Source of the DNA: Leisingera thetidis
Lineage (GTDB): Bacteria; Pseudomonadota; Alphaproteobacteria; Rhodobacterales; Rhodobacteraceae
Reading direction: 5' to 3'
NCBI RefSeq assembly: GCF_025857195.1
Contig: NZ_CP109787.1
Coordinates: 2,979,501 to 3,043,500, forward strand
DNA length: 64,000 nt
Part shown: in pieces, positions 1 through 6,700 of the stretch
Numbering within the stretch: the first letter of the stretch is position 1
Layout of the letters: each line of letters opens with the position of its first letter
The notes under the pieces: model-generated
What the model was told of the DNA's origin: nothing
What the model saw: only the letters and a program-made list of their open reading frames with translations
Databases searched by the model: none
Made by a program: the position numbers and the translations under genes

Positions 1-30
1 ACGTGGAACCGTGATCCCCCCGTTTCAGAA

Positions 31-399
31 ATGGTCCTGCCAATGAACCGTGCCCATTGGCAGGACTGCGTGAGTTTCACCGCCGGTCTCCGGCTCCTGC
101 TGGCGCCGCTTGCTTTCCGTATTGACTGGCCCGCCGGCCTTTACCTTACGCATATCGCCATGAACTCCTTCGCATCCGGTCTGACGGCATCGGCACTAGC
201 TTTGCTGGAAATGCGTGTCTTCCTCAGATGTCTGGAACTGGCCATCTTGCTGCTTGGGCTTTGGATAACCTGTGCGCCCTGGATGCTTGGGTTTCACCAG
301 ATCCCCTTCGCACGGGCCCAGTCTCTGATCTGTGGAACTGCGCTGGCGCTGATGGGAGGCCTATCGCTGCTGCACAACACTTGGAACAACATGCCCTGA
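31..399 (+). CDS. SPW-repeat small membrane protein
   Basis: Small integral membrane protein of unknown molecular role, 122 residues. Seen: an N-terminal HWQD motif at residues 9-12 and a second-half segment (about 68-88) ending in the CAPWMLGF pattern, which matches the W-D...SPW-lgF signature of SPW-repeat proteins with Ser replaced by Ala. About three to four hydrophobic stretches (around 18-30, 48-60, 70-88, 98-115) suggest inner-membrane insertion. The start was chosen because it places the HWQD motif at the same depth as in the paralogue at 3081. An internal ATG at 43 is the alternative. Its promoter would lie left of the window. The paralogue sits downstream of a Crp/Fnr-type palindrome, so shared regulation is likely but not visible here. 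Confidence 0.7.
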   Translation: MVLPMNRAHWQDCVSFTAGLRLLLAPLAFRIDWPAGLYLTHIAMNSFASGLTASALALLEMRVFLRCLELAILLLGLWITCAPWMLGFHQIPFARAQSLICGTALALMGGLSLLHNTWNNMP

Positions 400-464
400 C
401 CCTTGCCGCCAGCGGGCAGCGGGCAGCGGGCAGCGGGACGCAGAAGACAACAGCCGCCTCCGCC

Positions 465-478
465 TTGACAGCTGTCAA
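465..478 (+). promoter_or_regulatory. Crp/Fnr-type palindrome TTGACAGCTGTCAA
   Basis: Perfect 14-bp palindrome of the TTGAC-N4-GTCAA type expected for Fnr/FixK/Dnr-like activators. A CAAGAT -10-like hexamer begins 21 bp downstream (500-505), putting the operator near -41.5 as in class II activation of the host-attachment gene at 536. It is one of seven such sites in the first 6.6 kb. Regulator identity is inferred, not seen. Confidence 0.65.
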
Positions 479-535
479 TGCACGCTTCGCAATGCCGTTC
501 AAGATATCATTGGAGCCGCAACCAGCGAGGATGCC

Positions 536-1162
536 ATGCCCGCACCAGACACGATACGTAAAGCAGCTTGCCAAATCCAGGAACCGCTTCAGAAACCTAC
601 AGCAACCTGTTCCACACTGGTTTTCATGCCGACTCCCCGCATCGGACCAGAGAGTTTGCAGCATGGCACGACAGCCCCGGCACCGCTGAATGCACAGGTT
701 CCGGAGCACCTCGTGAACCCGGACCGCCTCTGGTATGTCATCATCAATTCTCACCGTGCGCGGATCCTGCAGGGGCTGCCTAAACCCCATAGCCCCGCCG
801 GACTGGAGATCGTGCTGCAGGCTCCGGAACAGCACGTCCGCGACATCATCGCCGGCAAACCTGGGCGCGCCTTTGCCTCCACCGGCAGCGGACGCCCTCC
901 GGCCACGCAACCGCACCAGTCGCCGCAACGGGCCGACCAGTGCGAATTCCTGCGCGAAGTATCCGAATTCCTGAACGCAGTGCAACGTGATCAGAAATTT
1001 GACAAGCTCGTGCTGTTTGCGTCGCCGAACATTCTGGGCGTCTGGCGCGACGAGGTACCGGACAGTCTGCAGGCGAAAGTGACACGGGAATTTGCAAAGA
1101 ACCTGGTCCGCCTGCCCTACCATTCGCTGGCTAACGCAATCCGCGAGACACTCTCCTCCTGA
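536..1162 (+). CDS. Host attachment (AtsE/PF10116-like) family protein
   Basis: Cytoplasmic protein of 208 residues resembling the family annotated as 'protein required for attachment to host cells', whose biochemical activity is not settled. Seen: an LWYVIINSHRARIL strand-like segment around residues 65-79, matching the family's W-v-v-D-s-R-A-r-i opening, and the C-terminal KLVLFASPNILGVWRDEV block (about 157-174) followed by VRLPYHSL. The roughly 60 residues before the domain are low-complexity. The start is backed by GCGAGG five bases upstream and by a predicted transcript start near 512. An in-frame ATG at 626 would give a protein closer to family length. It lies just downstream of a Crp/Fnr-type box, suggesting low-oxygen or redox-linked expression. 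Confidence 0.75.
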   Translation: MPAPDTIRKAACQIQEPLQKPTATCSTLVFMPTPRIGPESLQHGTTAPAPLNAQVPEHLVNPDRLWYVIINSHRARILQGLPKPHSPAGLEIVLQAPEQHVRDIIAGKPGRAFASTGSGRPPATQPHQSPQRADQCEFLREVSEFLNAVQRDQKFDKLVLFASPNILGVWRDEVPDSLQAKVTREFAKNLVRLPYHSLANAIRETLSS

Positions 1163-1187
1163 AACACTGCACCTCTCTTCACGGCCG

Positions 1188-1201
1188 TTGACGGCTGTCA
1201 A
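1188..1201. promoter_or_regulatory. Orphan Crp/Fnr-type palindrome TTGACGGCTGTCAA
   Basis: Palindrome of the same family as at 465, located between the 3' ends of two convergent genes (stops at 1162 and 1351). No convincing coding sequence follows on either strand, and the -10 candidates at the usual distance are weak. It may drive a small or antisense RNA or be a relic. Confidence 0.5.
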
Positions 1202-1350
1202 TGCACTTTGCAGAGCAAGCTGCCAGACTGCTGCGGCCGCCGCCCACTGCACGGGCCGCGCGGCACAGCGAATGCCCTTGCAACCCCGTTCCTAGCGATG
1301 CCACGGGCATTCCGGCAGGCCGGATCCGCCCCGGCTGTCCGGCCTGCGTC

Positions 1351-2913
1351 TTACCTCTCCGCCTTTCCTGCTGCCAACAGGGCTCGTCGGACCGCCCGCG
1401 CCAGCACCTGCAGCGAATAGGGCTTGGCGATCAGTTCGGCCCGCACCATCAGCCGCCGCCGCCGTGGCAACATCCGGGAGGCATAGCCCGAGGTTAGCAG
1501 AACCCCGACACCCGGGAATCTGCGGCGCAGCAGCAACGCCAAGCCATGGCCTGAAAGTCTGCCCGGCATCACAACATCGGAAAACACCAAGTCTACCGGT
1601 TCCCCCTGCTCCAGAAAAGCTAGGGCTGTCTCGCCGTCGGCGGCCTCCAGCACGGCATAGCCTAACACTTCCAGCCGCTGCAGGACCGCTTCCCGCACCA
1701 GCGGGTCGTTTTCTACGACCAGGATCAACTGACCGTCGCCAAAGGGCAGATCCGCATCCTTCCCGTCGTCCGGATCCTGCGCGACCTCAAGGGTGCGCGG
1801 CAGGTATAGACTGACCGTGGTCCCCTCCCCAGGTATGCTGTCCAGCACCAGGAAACCGCCCGCCCGGGCCACTGTCATTCCGACGCTCGTCAGCCCCAGG
1901 CCGCTGCCTGCACCGGCGGGTTTAGTGGTAAAAAACGGCTCCATCGCCTGCGTGGCAACTTCGGACGGCATTCCGCTGCCGGTGTCAGCGACGGAGATAC
2001 GCACAAAATCACCAGGCATCGCACCACCTATTCCGGCAGCCTCCGCAGTCGTCAGTTGAACATTCTTCGTGGCAATCGTGACCTCACCACTGCCATTAAT
2101 CGCATCACGCGCATTCGCCACCAAGTTCAAAAGAGCACCGTCCAACTCGCTTGGGTCGGCTTTCACCGGCCAGACATCCGCACCGGGATGGAACTGCAGC
2201 CGGGTATCCTCACTCAGAATTCTTTCCACAACCTGCCAAGTGTCGGTGATATGCTGGTTCACTTTTATCACAGCCGGTGCGAACCTCCGACCGCCTGCCA
2301 GTGCCAGAAGCCGCTTGTTGAAGCTGACTCCCATCTCCGCCGCCTCGCTCGCCCGCCGCAGCAAGCCGCGCGCGTCCTCATCCCGGGTTCTGAATGCTGC
2401 CAGCTCCAGATCGGCGAGGATCACCGTCAGCAGGTTGTTGAAGTCATGAGCGATAACACCAGCCAGCCGCCCGATGGGTTCCAGCCACTGCCGCTTGGAT
2501 TGCTCCATGTCATGGTCACTGCCCGTCCCCGCCGCTTCGCAATACAGGCTGAGCCCCGCCACGGCTCCGTCCGGGTCCGCTGCAGGCTCTACTCGCCACC
2601 GCAGAGTTACCGTCCTTCGACCCCCGGTCGCAAAACTGTCCATTCCTGAGCTGCCACTGGCCGTCTCCAGCGCCCGGCTCAGTGCCTCACACCAGACCGC
2701 GGGGCTGTCTGGACGCAGTTGCTGATGCCGCACGCCAGCGAGGTCGCGGGCCCCGAACCCGTGCAATCGTGCCCAGGCTTTCGACCACGCGGTATAGCGA
2801 AGATCTGCGTCCAGAAACGCTAAAGCCGCCGGTGCCGCTGTAATGAACTGCGCAAGTCCGCCGCTGCGGGATGCAGACTTCTGTCCGGTAGATGGCTGTC
2901 TCTCCCTGGCCAT
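1351..2913 (-). CDS. PAS hybrid histidine kinase/response-regulator
   Basis: Signal-transduction kinase with no obvious membrane segment, about 520 residues. Domains in order, numbered from an alternative GTG start at 2937: PAS-like sensor (about 30-135), dimerisation/phosphoacceptor motif VIAHDFNNLL with the phospho-His near 164, HATPase_c with N box NLVANARDAI (about 271-280), G1 DTGSGMP and G2 GAGSGLGL, then a C-terminal receiver domain (about 402-525) with phospho-Asp in VFSDVVMPG near 454. The HDFNN-type H box is typical of soluble alphaproteobacterial hybrid kinases. ATG 2913 was chosen because GGAG stands upstream of it, whereas GTG 2937 has no visible ribosome binding site. It is divergent from the SPW gene, with a Crp/Fnr-type box between them. 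Its signal and output partner are unknown; the orphan response regulator at 6701 is nearby. Confidence 0.88.
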   Translation of the reverse strand: MARERQPSTGQKSASRSGGLAQFITAAPAALAFLDADLRYTAWSKAWARLHGFGARDLAGVRHQQLRPDSPAVWCEALSRALETASGSSGMDSFATGGRRTVTLRWRVEPAADPDGAVAGLSLYCEAAGTGSDHDMEQSKRQWLEPIGRLAGVIAHDFNNLLTVILADLELAAFRTRDEDARGLLRRASEAAEMGVSFNKRLLALAGGRRFAPAVIKVNQHITDTWQVVERILSEDTRLQFHPGADVWPVKADPSELDGALLNLVANARDAINGSGEVTIATKNVQLTTAEAAGIGGAMPGDFVRISVADTGSGMPSEVATQAMEPFFTTKPAGAGSGLGLTSVGMTVARAGGFLVLDSIPGEGTTVSLYLPRTLEVAQDPDDGKDADLPFGDGQLILVVENDPLVREAVLQRLEVLGYAVLEAADGETALAFLEQGEPVDLVFSDVVMPGRLSGHGLALLLRRRFPGVGVLLTSGYASRMLPRRRRLMVRAELIAKPYSLQVLARAVRRALLAAGKAER

Positions 2914-2993
2914 CAACTGCGCTCCGTACTGTGCCACTGGATGTTACCACAGCAAGCCGCCTCAAGGGAGCAGCACAGTCGCAAGGGGTCAGA

Positions 2994-3007
2994 TTGACAG
3001 CAGTCAA
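2994..3007 (+). promoter_or_regulatory. Crp/Fnr-type palindrome TTGACAGCAGTCAA
   Basis: TTGAC-N4-GTCAA site followed 21 bp later by CAATAT (3029-3034), a good -10 candidate for the operon starting at 3081. In the opposite direction no comparable -10 is seen, so the SPW/Usp/DUF3775 operon is the likely target rather than the histidine kinase. Confidence 0.65.
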
Positions 3008-3080
3008 TGCGGATCCGCACCAGCATGGCAATATCGCCAGGGCGGCAGAAGGCCGCGGTTCAAGACATGAGGATGAACCA

Positions 3081-3458
3081 ATGAAACGGCAATTGAGTAA
3101 ACAGCACTGGCAAGACTGGATCACGCTGATTGTTGGGATCTGGCTGATACTGTCCCCACGGCTGCTCGGCTTGCCAGACGGTGGTGGGGAACCGGTCCCC
3201 GGGTTTCCAGCTGCGGTCTGGAATTTCATAATCATTGGGGCTGTTGTCGCGGTTCTCGCAGCCTTTGAGCTGTTCGCCTTCCGCGAATGGGAGGAATGGA
3301 TTGGTGCCGCGCTCGGTGCCTGGCTGTTGATCTCACCCTGGGTACTCGGCTTCCAAGCCACGTTTCCCGCAACAGCGAATGCCGTCGTCAGCGGTCTGAT
3401 AGTCGCCGCTCTTACTGGCTGGACCGTCTTCGAAGTTTACCGCGGCGGCCACGCTTGA
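3081..3458 (+). CDS. SPW-repeat membrane protein
   Basis: Inner-membrane protein of 125 residues with two SPW repeats: HWQDWITLIVGIWLILSPRLLG near the N-terminus and EWEEWIGAALGAWLLISPWVLGF at about 70-92. Four hydrophobic helices are expected (about 14-30, 46-66, 73-92, 100-118). The function is unknown. Family members often sit with stress genes. The start is supported by an AUGAGGA-like ribosome site at 3067-3073. It appears to be the first gene of an operon with the universal stress protein (3538) and the DUF3775 protein (4079), under the Crp/Fnr-type box at 2994. It is a paralogue of the protein at 31. Confidence 0.85.
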   Translation: MKRQLSKQHWQDWITLIVGIWLILSPRLLGLPDGGGEPVPGFPAAVWNFIIIGAVVAVLAAFELFAFREWEEWIGAALGAWLLISPWVLGFQATFPATANAVVSGLIVAALTGWTVFEVYRGGHA

Positions 3459-3537
3459 CACATCCCGGCGCCTGCCTGCCGGACAAAAATCCGGCGGGCT
3501 GGTGCCCGCGTACCTGCCGATGCGGAAGGAACCTGCC

Positions 3538-4059
3538 ATGACTCAGAAAATTCTTGTGGCAACCGACGGCTCCAAAGCAGCGGAGCGGGCGGTTCAGGTC
3601 GCCGCAAGCCTGGCCGCGGCCCTGAAGGCGGAGCTGATCATCCTTCATGTTCTGCTGCACGGGAGGCGCGCGGATGACCTTTTGCATCTGGCCGAAGTGG
3701 AGCACATCGTGGACCACGTAGCGGGAGAATTGGCGCTCACCAATGTGCCTGGAAATATCGGCCAGCTACTCAACGAAACCAGCCGCGCAGGCACCACTGC
3801 GCAGGCCGTCACAGCAATCGGACGGCTGATTCAGAGATGGGCCGAGAAAACCGCCCGCGCCGCAGGGGCCAGCAGCATTCGCCGCCTGACCCTGCCTGGT
3901 GAATACGCCGAAGAAATCCTGAACGTCGCCGCACTGGAAGACTGCGACATGATCGTGATCGGCAGGAATGGACTGGGACTAGTGCGGCGGTTCCTGCATG
4001 ACAGCGTCTCCGATCAGGTGATGCGCCGGGCGCAATGCACTGTTGTCCTAGCCCGCTAA
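3538..4059 (+). CDS. Universal stress protein (UspA family)
   Basis: Single Usp domain, 173 residues, cytoplasmic and probably dimeric. Seen: the N-terminal KILVATDGSKAAERAV strand-helix, a central DMIVIGRNGLG segment at about 140-150 resembling the G-x2-G nucleotide-binding loop, and the terminal CTVVLAR strand. The classical G-x2-G-x9-G-S/T motif is altered: the third Gly is Asp in HDSVSDQVM, so ATP binding is uncertain. An insertion of about 30 residues (roughly 80-110) makes it longer than the typical 140-150. ATG 3538 has GGAAGGA seven bases upstream. It is in the same direction as the SPW gene 80 bp before it and the DUF3775 gene 19 bp after it, probably one transcript. Confidence 0.88.
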   Translation: MTQKILVATDGSKAAERAVQVAASLAAALKAELIILHVLLHGRRADDLLHLAEVEHIVDHVAGELALTNVPGNIGQLLNETSRAGTTAQAVTAIGRLIQRWAEKTARAAGASSIRRLTLPGEYAEEILNVAALEDCDMIVIGRNGLGLVRRFLHDSVSDQVMRRAQCTVVLAR

Positions 4060-4078
4060 AACCGCAGAAAGACCCGCC

Positions 4079-4528
4079 ATGGCAATATTAGACCACAGCA
4101 CTGCGCCTGAGATCGCTCCACCGGATCTGGAGGTGCCACTTGACACAGTATGTTACATCATCGCCCTCGCCAGGGACTACGACGGCAAATCGGACTGCAC
4201 CGACCCTTCTGCCAGCGGCATGGACGAGGACGACATGGCGCTTGGTATTCTTGAGGACCGCCCCTCCGACCCAGTGGAGGAGGAACTGATCTCTATCATA
4301 TCCGACCTCAGCTTGGACGCGCAGATGGACTTGGTTGCACTGATGTGGCTGGGGCGTGACGGCACCAGCCTTGACGACTGGCCGGAATTGCGCGCCATGG
4401 CAGAAGACCATCAGAACGGCAGAACCGCCGGATACCTCTGTGGCACTCCTATGCTATGCGACCACTTGGCAGCGGGCCTCGATCTCTTTGGCCTCAGTTG
4501 CGGTACATTCGACGCCCGGTACGGATAG
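4079..4528 (+). CDS. DUF3775 family protein
   Basis: Soluble acidic protein of 149 residues with a DUF3775-type domain: LDAQMDLVALMWLGRD around 82-97 and the C-terminal TAGYLCGTPMLCDHLAAGLDLFG block, both hallmark segments of the family, whose function is unknown. The N-terminal half is Asp/Glu-rich. It lies 19 bp after the universal stress gene and probably shares its transcript and the upstream Crp/Fnr-type control. The C-terminus is slightly extended with two extra Cys residues. Confidence 0.75.
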   Translation: MAILDHSTAPEIAPPDLEVPLDTVCYIIALARDYDGKSDCTDPSASGMDEDDMALGILEDRPSDPVEEELISIISDLSLDAQMDLVALMWLGRDGTSLDDWPELRAMAEDHQNGRTAGYLCGTPMLCDHLAAGLDLFGLSCGTFDARYG

Positions 4529-4566
4529 GGACCCGCACCGGGCCACAGTCTTGCGGTTCGCGCTTA

Positions 4567-4812
4567 TTGCAAGCGGGGAAACAGCTTGTCTCGCATTAAC
4601 CTTGCAAACGCGCGCAGTTTGGTCCTTCCCGGCGCCACCTTCTGCCGCCTCAGCATATGCTGAACACACCTCTGCTCCACCGAGTAATAGCTTGCTATTT
4701 CGGCACAGCTCAGCCCCAAGTCAGCCAGCGCCCCGACATATTTTTCCGGCTCCGCTCCAATCTTTCCGCAATCGACAAGAAACCACCCGGCGCTCCCCCA
4801 GTTTCGCCAGTC
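4567..4812 (-). pseudogene. Possible remnant of a helix-turn-helix protein
   Basis: A stop-free stretch of 82 codons on the minus strand with no usable start. Its translation contains EKYVGALADLGLSCAEIASY followed by YSVEQRCVQHMLRRQKVAPG, which reads like a sigma-region-4 or resolvase-type helix-turn-helix. Upstream coding potential, if any, is in another frame, so a frameshift or truncation is suspected. It could also be chance. Confidence 0.3.
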
Positions 4813-4956
4813 TCATAGGTCCAGGGAGTATTCTCCGGCGCAATCCCCTGGTTATCACCAGCGGGCCGCGGCGGCAGTTTTTCCGGGTGGGGCATTGGGC
4901 TGGCACTCTGCAAAGACAACTCTGGTAGCAGATACGGGACGCAGGGCTGCTCAACA

Positions 4957-4970
4957 TTGACGGGCGTCAA
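4957..4970 (+). promoter_or_regulatory. Crp/Fnr-type palindrome TTGACGGGCGTCAA
   Basis: Palindrome with AAATAT (4992-4997) as -10-like hexamer 21 bp downstream. It is the distal member of a tandem pair before the EF-hand gene at 5130. Confidence 0.55.
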
Positions 4971-5037
4971 CGGCGGCAGCTTCCCGCCCGGAAATATCCC
5001 CGTTTCCGCTTATAGCCTCGGCACAGCCGCGCCACCA

Positions 5038-5051
5038 TTGTCGGCTGTCAA
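5038..5051 (+). promoter_or_regulatory. Imperfect Crp/Fnr-type site TTGTCGGCTGTCAA
   Basis: One mismatch from the TTGAC-N4-GTCAA consensus. TCTAAG (5072-5077) lies about 20 bp downstream as a -10 candidate. Proximal member of the tandem pair upstream of 5130. Confidence 0.5.
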
Positions 5052-5129
5052 TGGCCGGAATCGCGCCGCTTTCTAAGCTGAAACCGCTGGCGCGTGTCTG
5101 TAACGCGCTTTTTTGTTTTGGAGGTGAAA

Positions 5130-5513
5130 ATGAGAGTGTTTACTTACGCAGTCCCAAGCCTGGCCGCTGCCCTTGCAGCCGCCTTTGTCCTGTTGGCAGC
5201 GCCGGTCGAACCCCTAGGCAATGTCGATTCCAACCACGACAGAAAACTCAGCTACCAGGAGCTGACCCAGGCCTACCCCGATGTCAGCAGAACTCTGTTT
5301 GCCTCAATGGACTTCAGCCGGGACAATTTCCTGGACGGCGCGGAATACGACGCCGCCGCCACAGCGGGCTGCCTGGAAACACGCAGGCTGGCGGTGTCTG
5401 TGCTTCAGCATTGCCTGGCTCCGGCGCGGTGCAATCTGGACCACCACGCCAGTCAAGTGATCGCCACGAAGAACCGTACAAGCGTTTGGCCGGAAGAGAG
5501 CCGTGAGGCGTAA
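5130..5513 (+). CDS. Secreted EF-hand protein
   Basis: Exported calcium-binding-type protein of 127 residues. An N-terminal hydrophobic signal (about 5-26) is followed by two EF-hand loops, DSNHDRKLSYQE and DFSRDNFLDGAE. Both keep the acidic ligands at 1, 3, 5 and 12 but lack the usual Gly at position 6, so affinity may be low. The tail after about residue 80 has no match in its two short paralogues (5637 and 16344) and may have arisen by frame drift. The start has GGAGGTG eight bases upstream. Tandem Crp/Fnr-type boxes precede it. Confidence 0.7.
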   Translation: MRVFTYAVPSLAAALAAAFVLLAAPVEPLGNVDSNHDRKLSYQELTQAYPDVSRTLFASMDFSRDNFLDGAEYDAAATAGCLETRRLAVSVLQHCLAPARCNLDHHASQVIATKNRTSVWPEESREA

Positions 5514-5545
5514 ACCCGCCGATCCGGACGGGCCCGCAAACAGCG

Positions 5546-5559
5546 TTGACGCCCGTCAA
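5546..5559 (+). promoter_or_regulatory. Crp/Fnr-type palindrome TTGACGCCCGTCAA
   Basis: Perfect half sites. TATCCT (5581-5586) starts 21 bp downstream as -10 for the EF-hand gene at 5637, giving a leader of roughly 45 bases. Confidence 0.65.
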
Positions 5560-5636
5560 TGAAACCCGTTTGACAGCATCTATCCTGCTGTTGCCGGTCC
5601 GTAAAAAATACGCACCGTTTTGCAGTGGAGATTTCC

Positions 5637-5876
5637 ATGAAAGTTTACGCATTTACAGCTGCTGTTATTGCCATGGCGGCTAGTGCTGCCCTGGCTGCGA
5701 TGTCGGACGTCGATACCGACGAAGACGGCATGTCGAGCTACGAGGAACTGATAGCGGTCTACCCCGATGTCACTGAAGACCAGTTCACCGCAATGGACGC
5801 CAATGAGGACGGCAGCCTCGACCAGGAGGAAATGGACGCCGCGGCTGAAGCCGGAACTTTGGCCACGCTGGATTGA
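5637..5876 (+). CDS. Short secreted EF-hand protein
   Basis: 79-residue protein: signal peptide with AMAASAALAA-type cleavage region near residue 20, then two canonical EF-hand loops, DTDEDGMSSYEE and DANEDGSLDQEE, with all ligand positions and Gly6 intact. It is probably a periplasmic calcium sensor or buffer. ATG 5637 is chosen over an in-frame GTG at 5625 because GGAG (5627-5630) then sits at the correct distance. It is monocistronic: a Crp/Fnr-type box lies upstream and a strong hairpin downstream. Confidence 0.85.
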   Translation: MKVYAFTAAVIAMAASAALAAMSDVDTDEDGMSSYEELIAVYPDVTEDQFTAMDANEDGSLDQEEMDAAAEAGTLATLD

Positions 5877-5904
5877 ACCTGCGGCTGAAGCCATCACAAT
5901 AGAG

Positions 5905-5942
5905 CGGCCCTGCTGTGCGGATACCACCCGCCAGCAGGGCCG
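5905..5942 (+). terminator. Rho-independent-like terminator after EF-hand gene
   Basis: Inverted repeat CGGCCCTGCTG ... CAGCAGGGCCG with a 16-base loop, followed by TTTCG, 28 bp after the EF-hand stop codon. Confidence 0.6.
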
Positions 5943-6083
5943 TTTCGCATCTGACACCGGAAGACAAGTTACTCCTATTGGGAGCGGATCCACCCATTTC
6001 ACCATGCCACTCAAAGGGCCCGCCCTAAAAAAGGATAAGGCGCGGTAAGATGAGCAGCGCAAGGAGCACCGAATTTGACAATG

Positions 6084-6401
6084 TCATACGCATTCCGGGT
6101 TCAGCACGGCGAAATCGATCACCGGCACGGTCAGATGCGAGACCAAGCCGACTGTACCCTCTCTGTTGCACATCCGCTGCAAGCCAGCCTCGGTTTTCGG
6201 ACCGATAAACTCTTCGCCGCAGGCCGGGCAGACCAAGGCCGGAATGTTCTCCACAACCATCAGTTCCGCTTCCCGCCAGACTGCGGTTTTGACGTGCTGC
6301 TGCTTCAAGCGGCTTTGAGCGCAGCGGCCGCACAGCGGCAACTGTCCGGTTTCTTCAAGGCGGTGCTGAAGCTCATCAACATTTGCGATGTTCGTTTTCA
6401 T
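6084..6401 (-). CDS. YgiT-type zinc-finger protein
   Basis: Small zinc-ribbon protein of about 105 residues. Seen: CGRC at about 24-27 and CPACGEEF at about 58-65, separated by a segment ending ENIPALVCPACGEEF, the typical arrangement of the YgiT/MqsA N-terminal domain. The MqsA-type Xre DNA-binding half is absent and no MqsR toxin lies next to it, so an antitoxin role is unproven. ATG 6401 overlaps the end of a 35-codon ORF (6376-6483) with a much better ribosome site, suggesting translational coupling. An alternative start is ATG 6428. A Crp/Fnr-type site at 6569 could drive this transcript. Confidence 0.65.
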   Translation of the reverse strand: MKTNIANVDELQHRLEETGQLPLCGRCAQSRLKQQHVKTAVWREAELMVVENIPALVCPACGEEFIGPKTEAGLQRMCNREGTVGLVSHLTVPVIDFAVLNPECV

Positions 6402-6483
6402 GACTCGTACTGTCCCATAGCGCCGCATCGAAGGCCTGGTGGACCCCGGCCTGGTGCAAAGCTTTCGTTGAGCCGCGGCCCAT
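6376..6483 (-). CDS. 35-codon leader ORF overlapping the zinc-finger gene
   Basis: Starts at ATG 6483 behind AGGAG with a seven-base spacer, the strongest ribosome site in the neighbourhood, and ends 26 bases inside the YgiT-type gene. The peptide (MGRGSTKALHQAGVHQAFD...) matches no family I recognise. It could be a coupling leader peptide or the decayed tail of a partner gene. Confidence 0.35.
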   Translation of the reverse strand: MGRGSTKALHQAGVHQAFDAALWDSTSHENEHRKC

Positions 6484-6568
6484 TGTTAGTCTCCTGGCGC
6501 TAGGGCCATGGAAACGCCTCCAGGCAGCAGCGAATAAGTGCATGGTGCGCCGTGCCGCAAAACCCGCA

Positions 6569-6582
6569 ATGACAGCCGTCAA
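6569..6582. promoter_or_regulatory. Near-consensus Crp/Fnr-type site ATGACAGCCGTCAA
   Basis: One mismatch from consensus, in the divergent region between the zinc-finger transcript (minus) and the response regulator (plus). CACCAT sits 21 bp away in the minus direction and GTAGAG 21 bp away in the plus direction, so the direction cannot be decided from sequence. Confidence 0.45.
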
Positions 6583-6700
6583 TGAAAACTGCAGCTGCTG
6601 GTCGTAGAGGGTTGTGGCAACTGATGGCTGTACCGCCCCCCGCGGCTTCCCTCGCAAGTGGGAAATGGGTACAATGGTCCTGAACAGGACATATGCTCTC

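Larger units (their letters stand above)
4529..5129. other. 600-bp non-coding stretch: gene remnant plus two Crp/Fnr boxes
   Basis: No intact gene. The left half carries the reading-frame remnant described at 4567-4812 on the minus strand. The right half holds two Crp/Fnr-type palindromes (4957 and 5038), presumably the promoter region of the EF-hand gene at 5130. Confidence 0.5.

Noticed and set aside
6084..6483. MqsRA-like toxin-antitoxin pair
   Set aside because: Only the zinc-finger half is present. No MqsR-like toxin or Xre domain was found, and the 35-codon partner has no toxin features.
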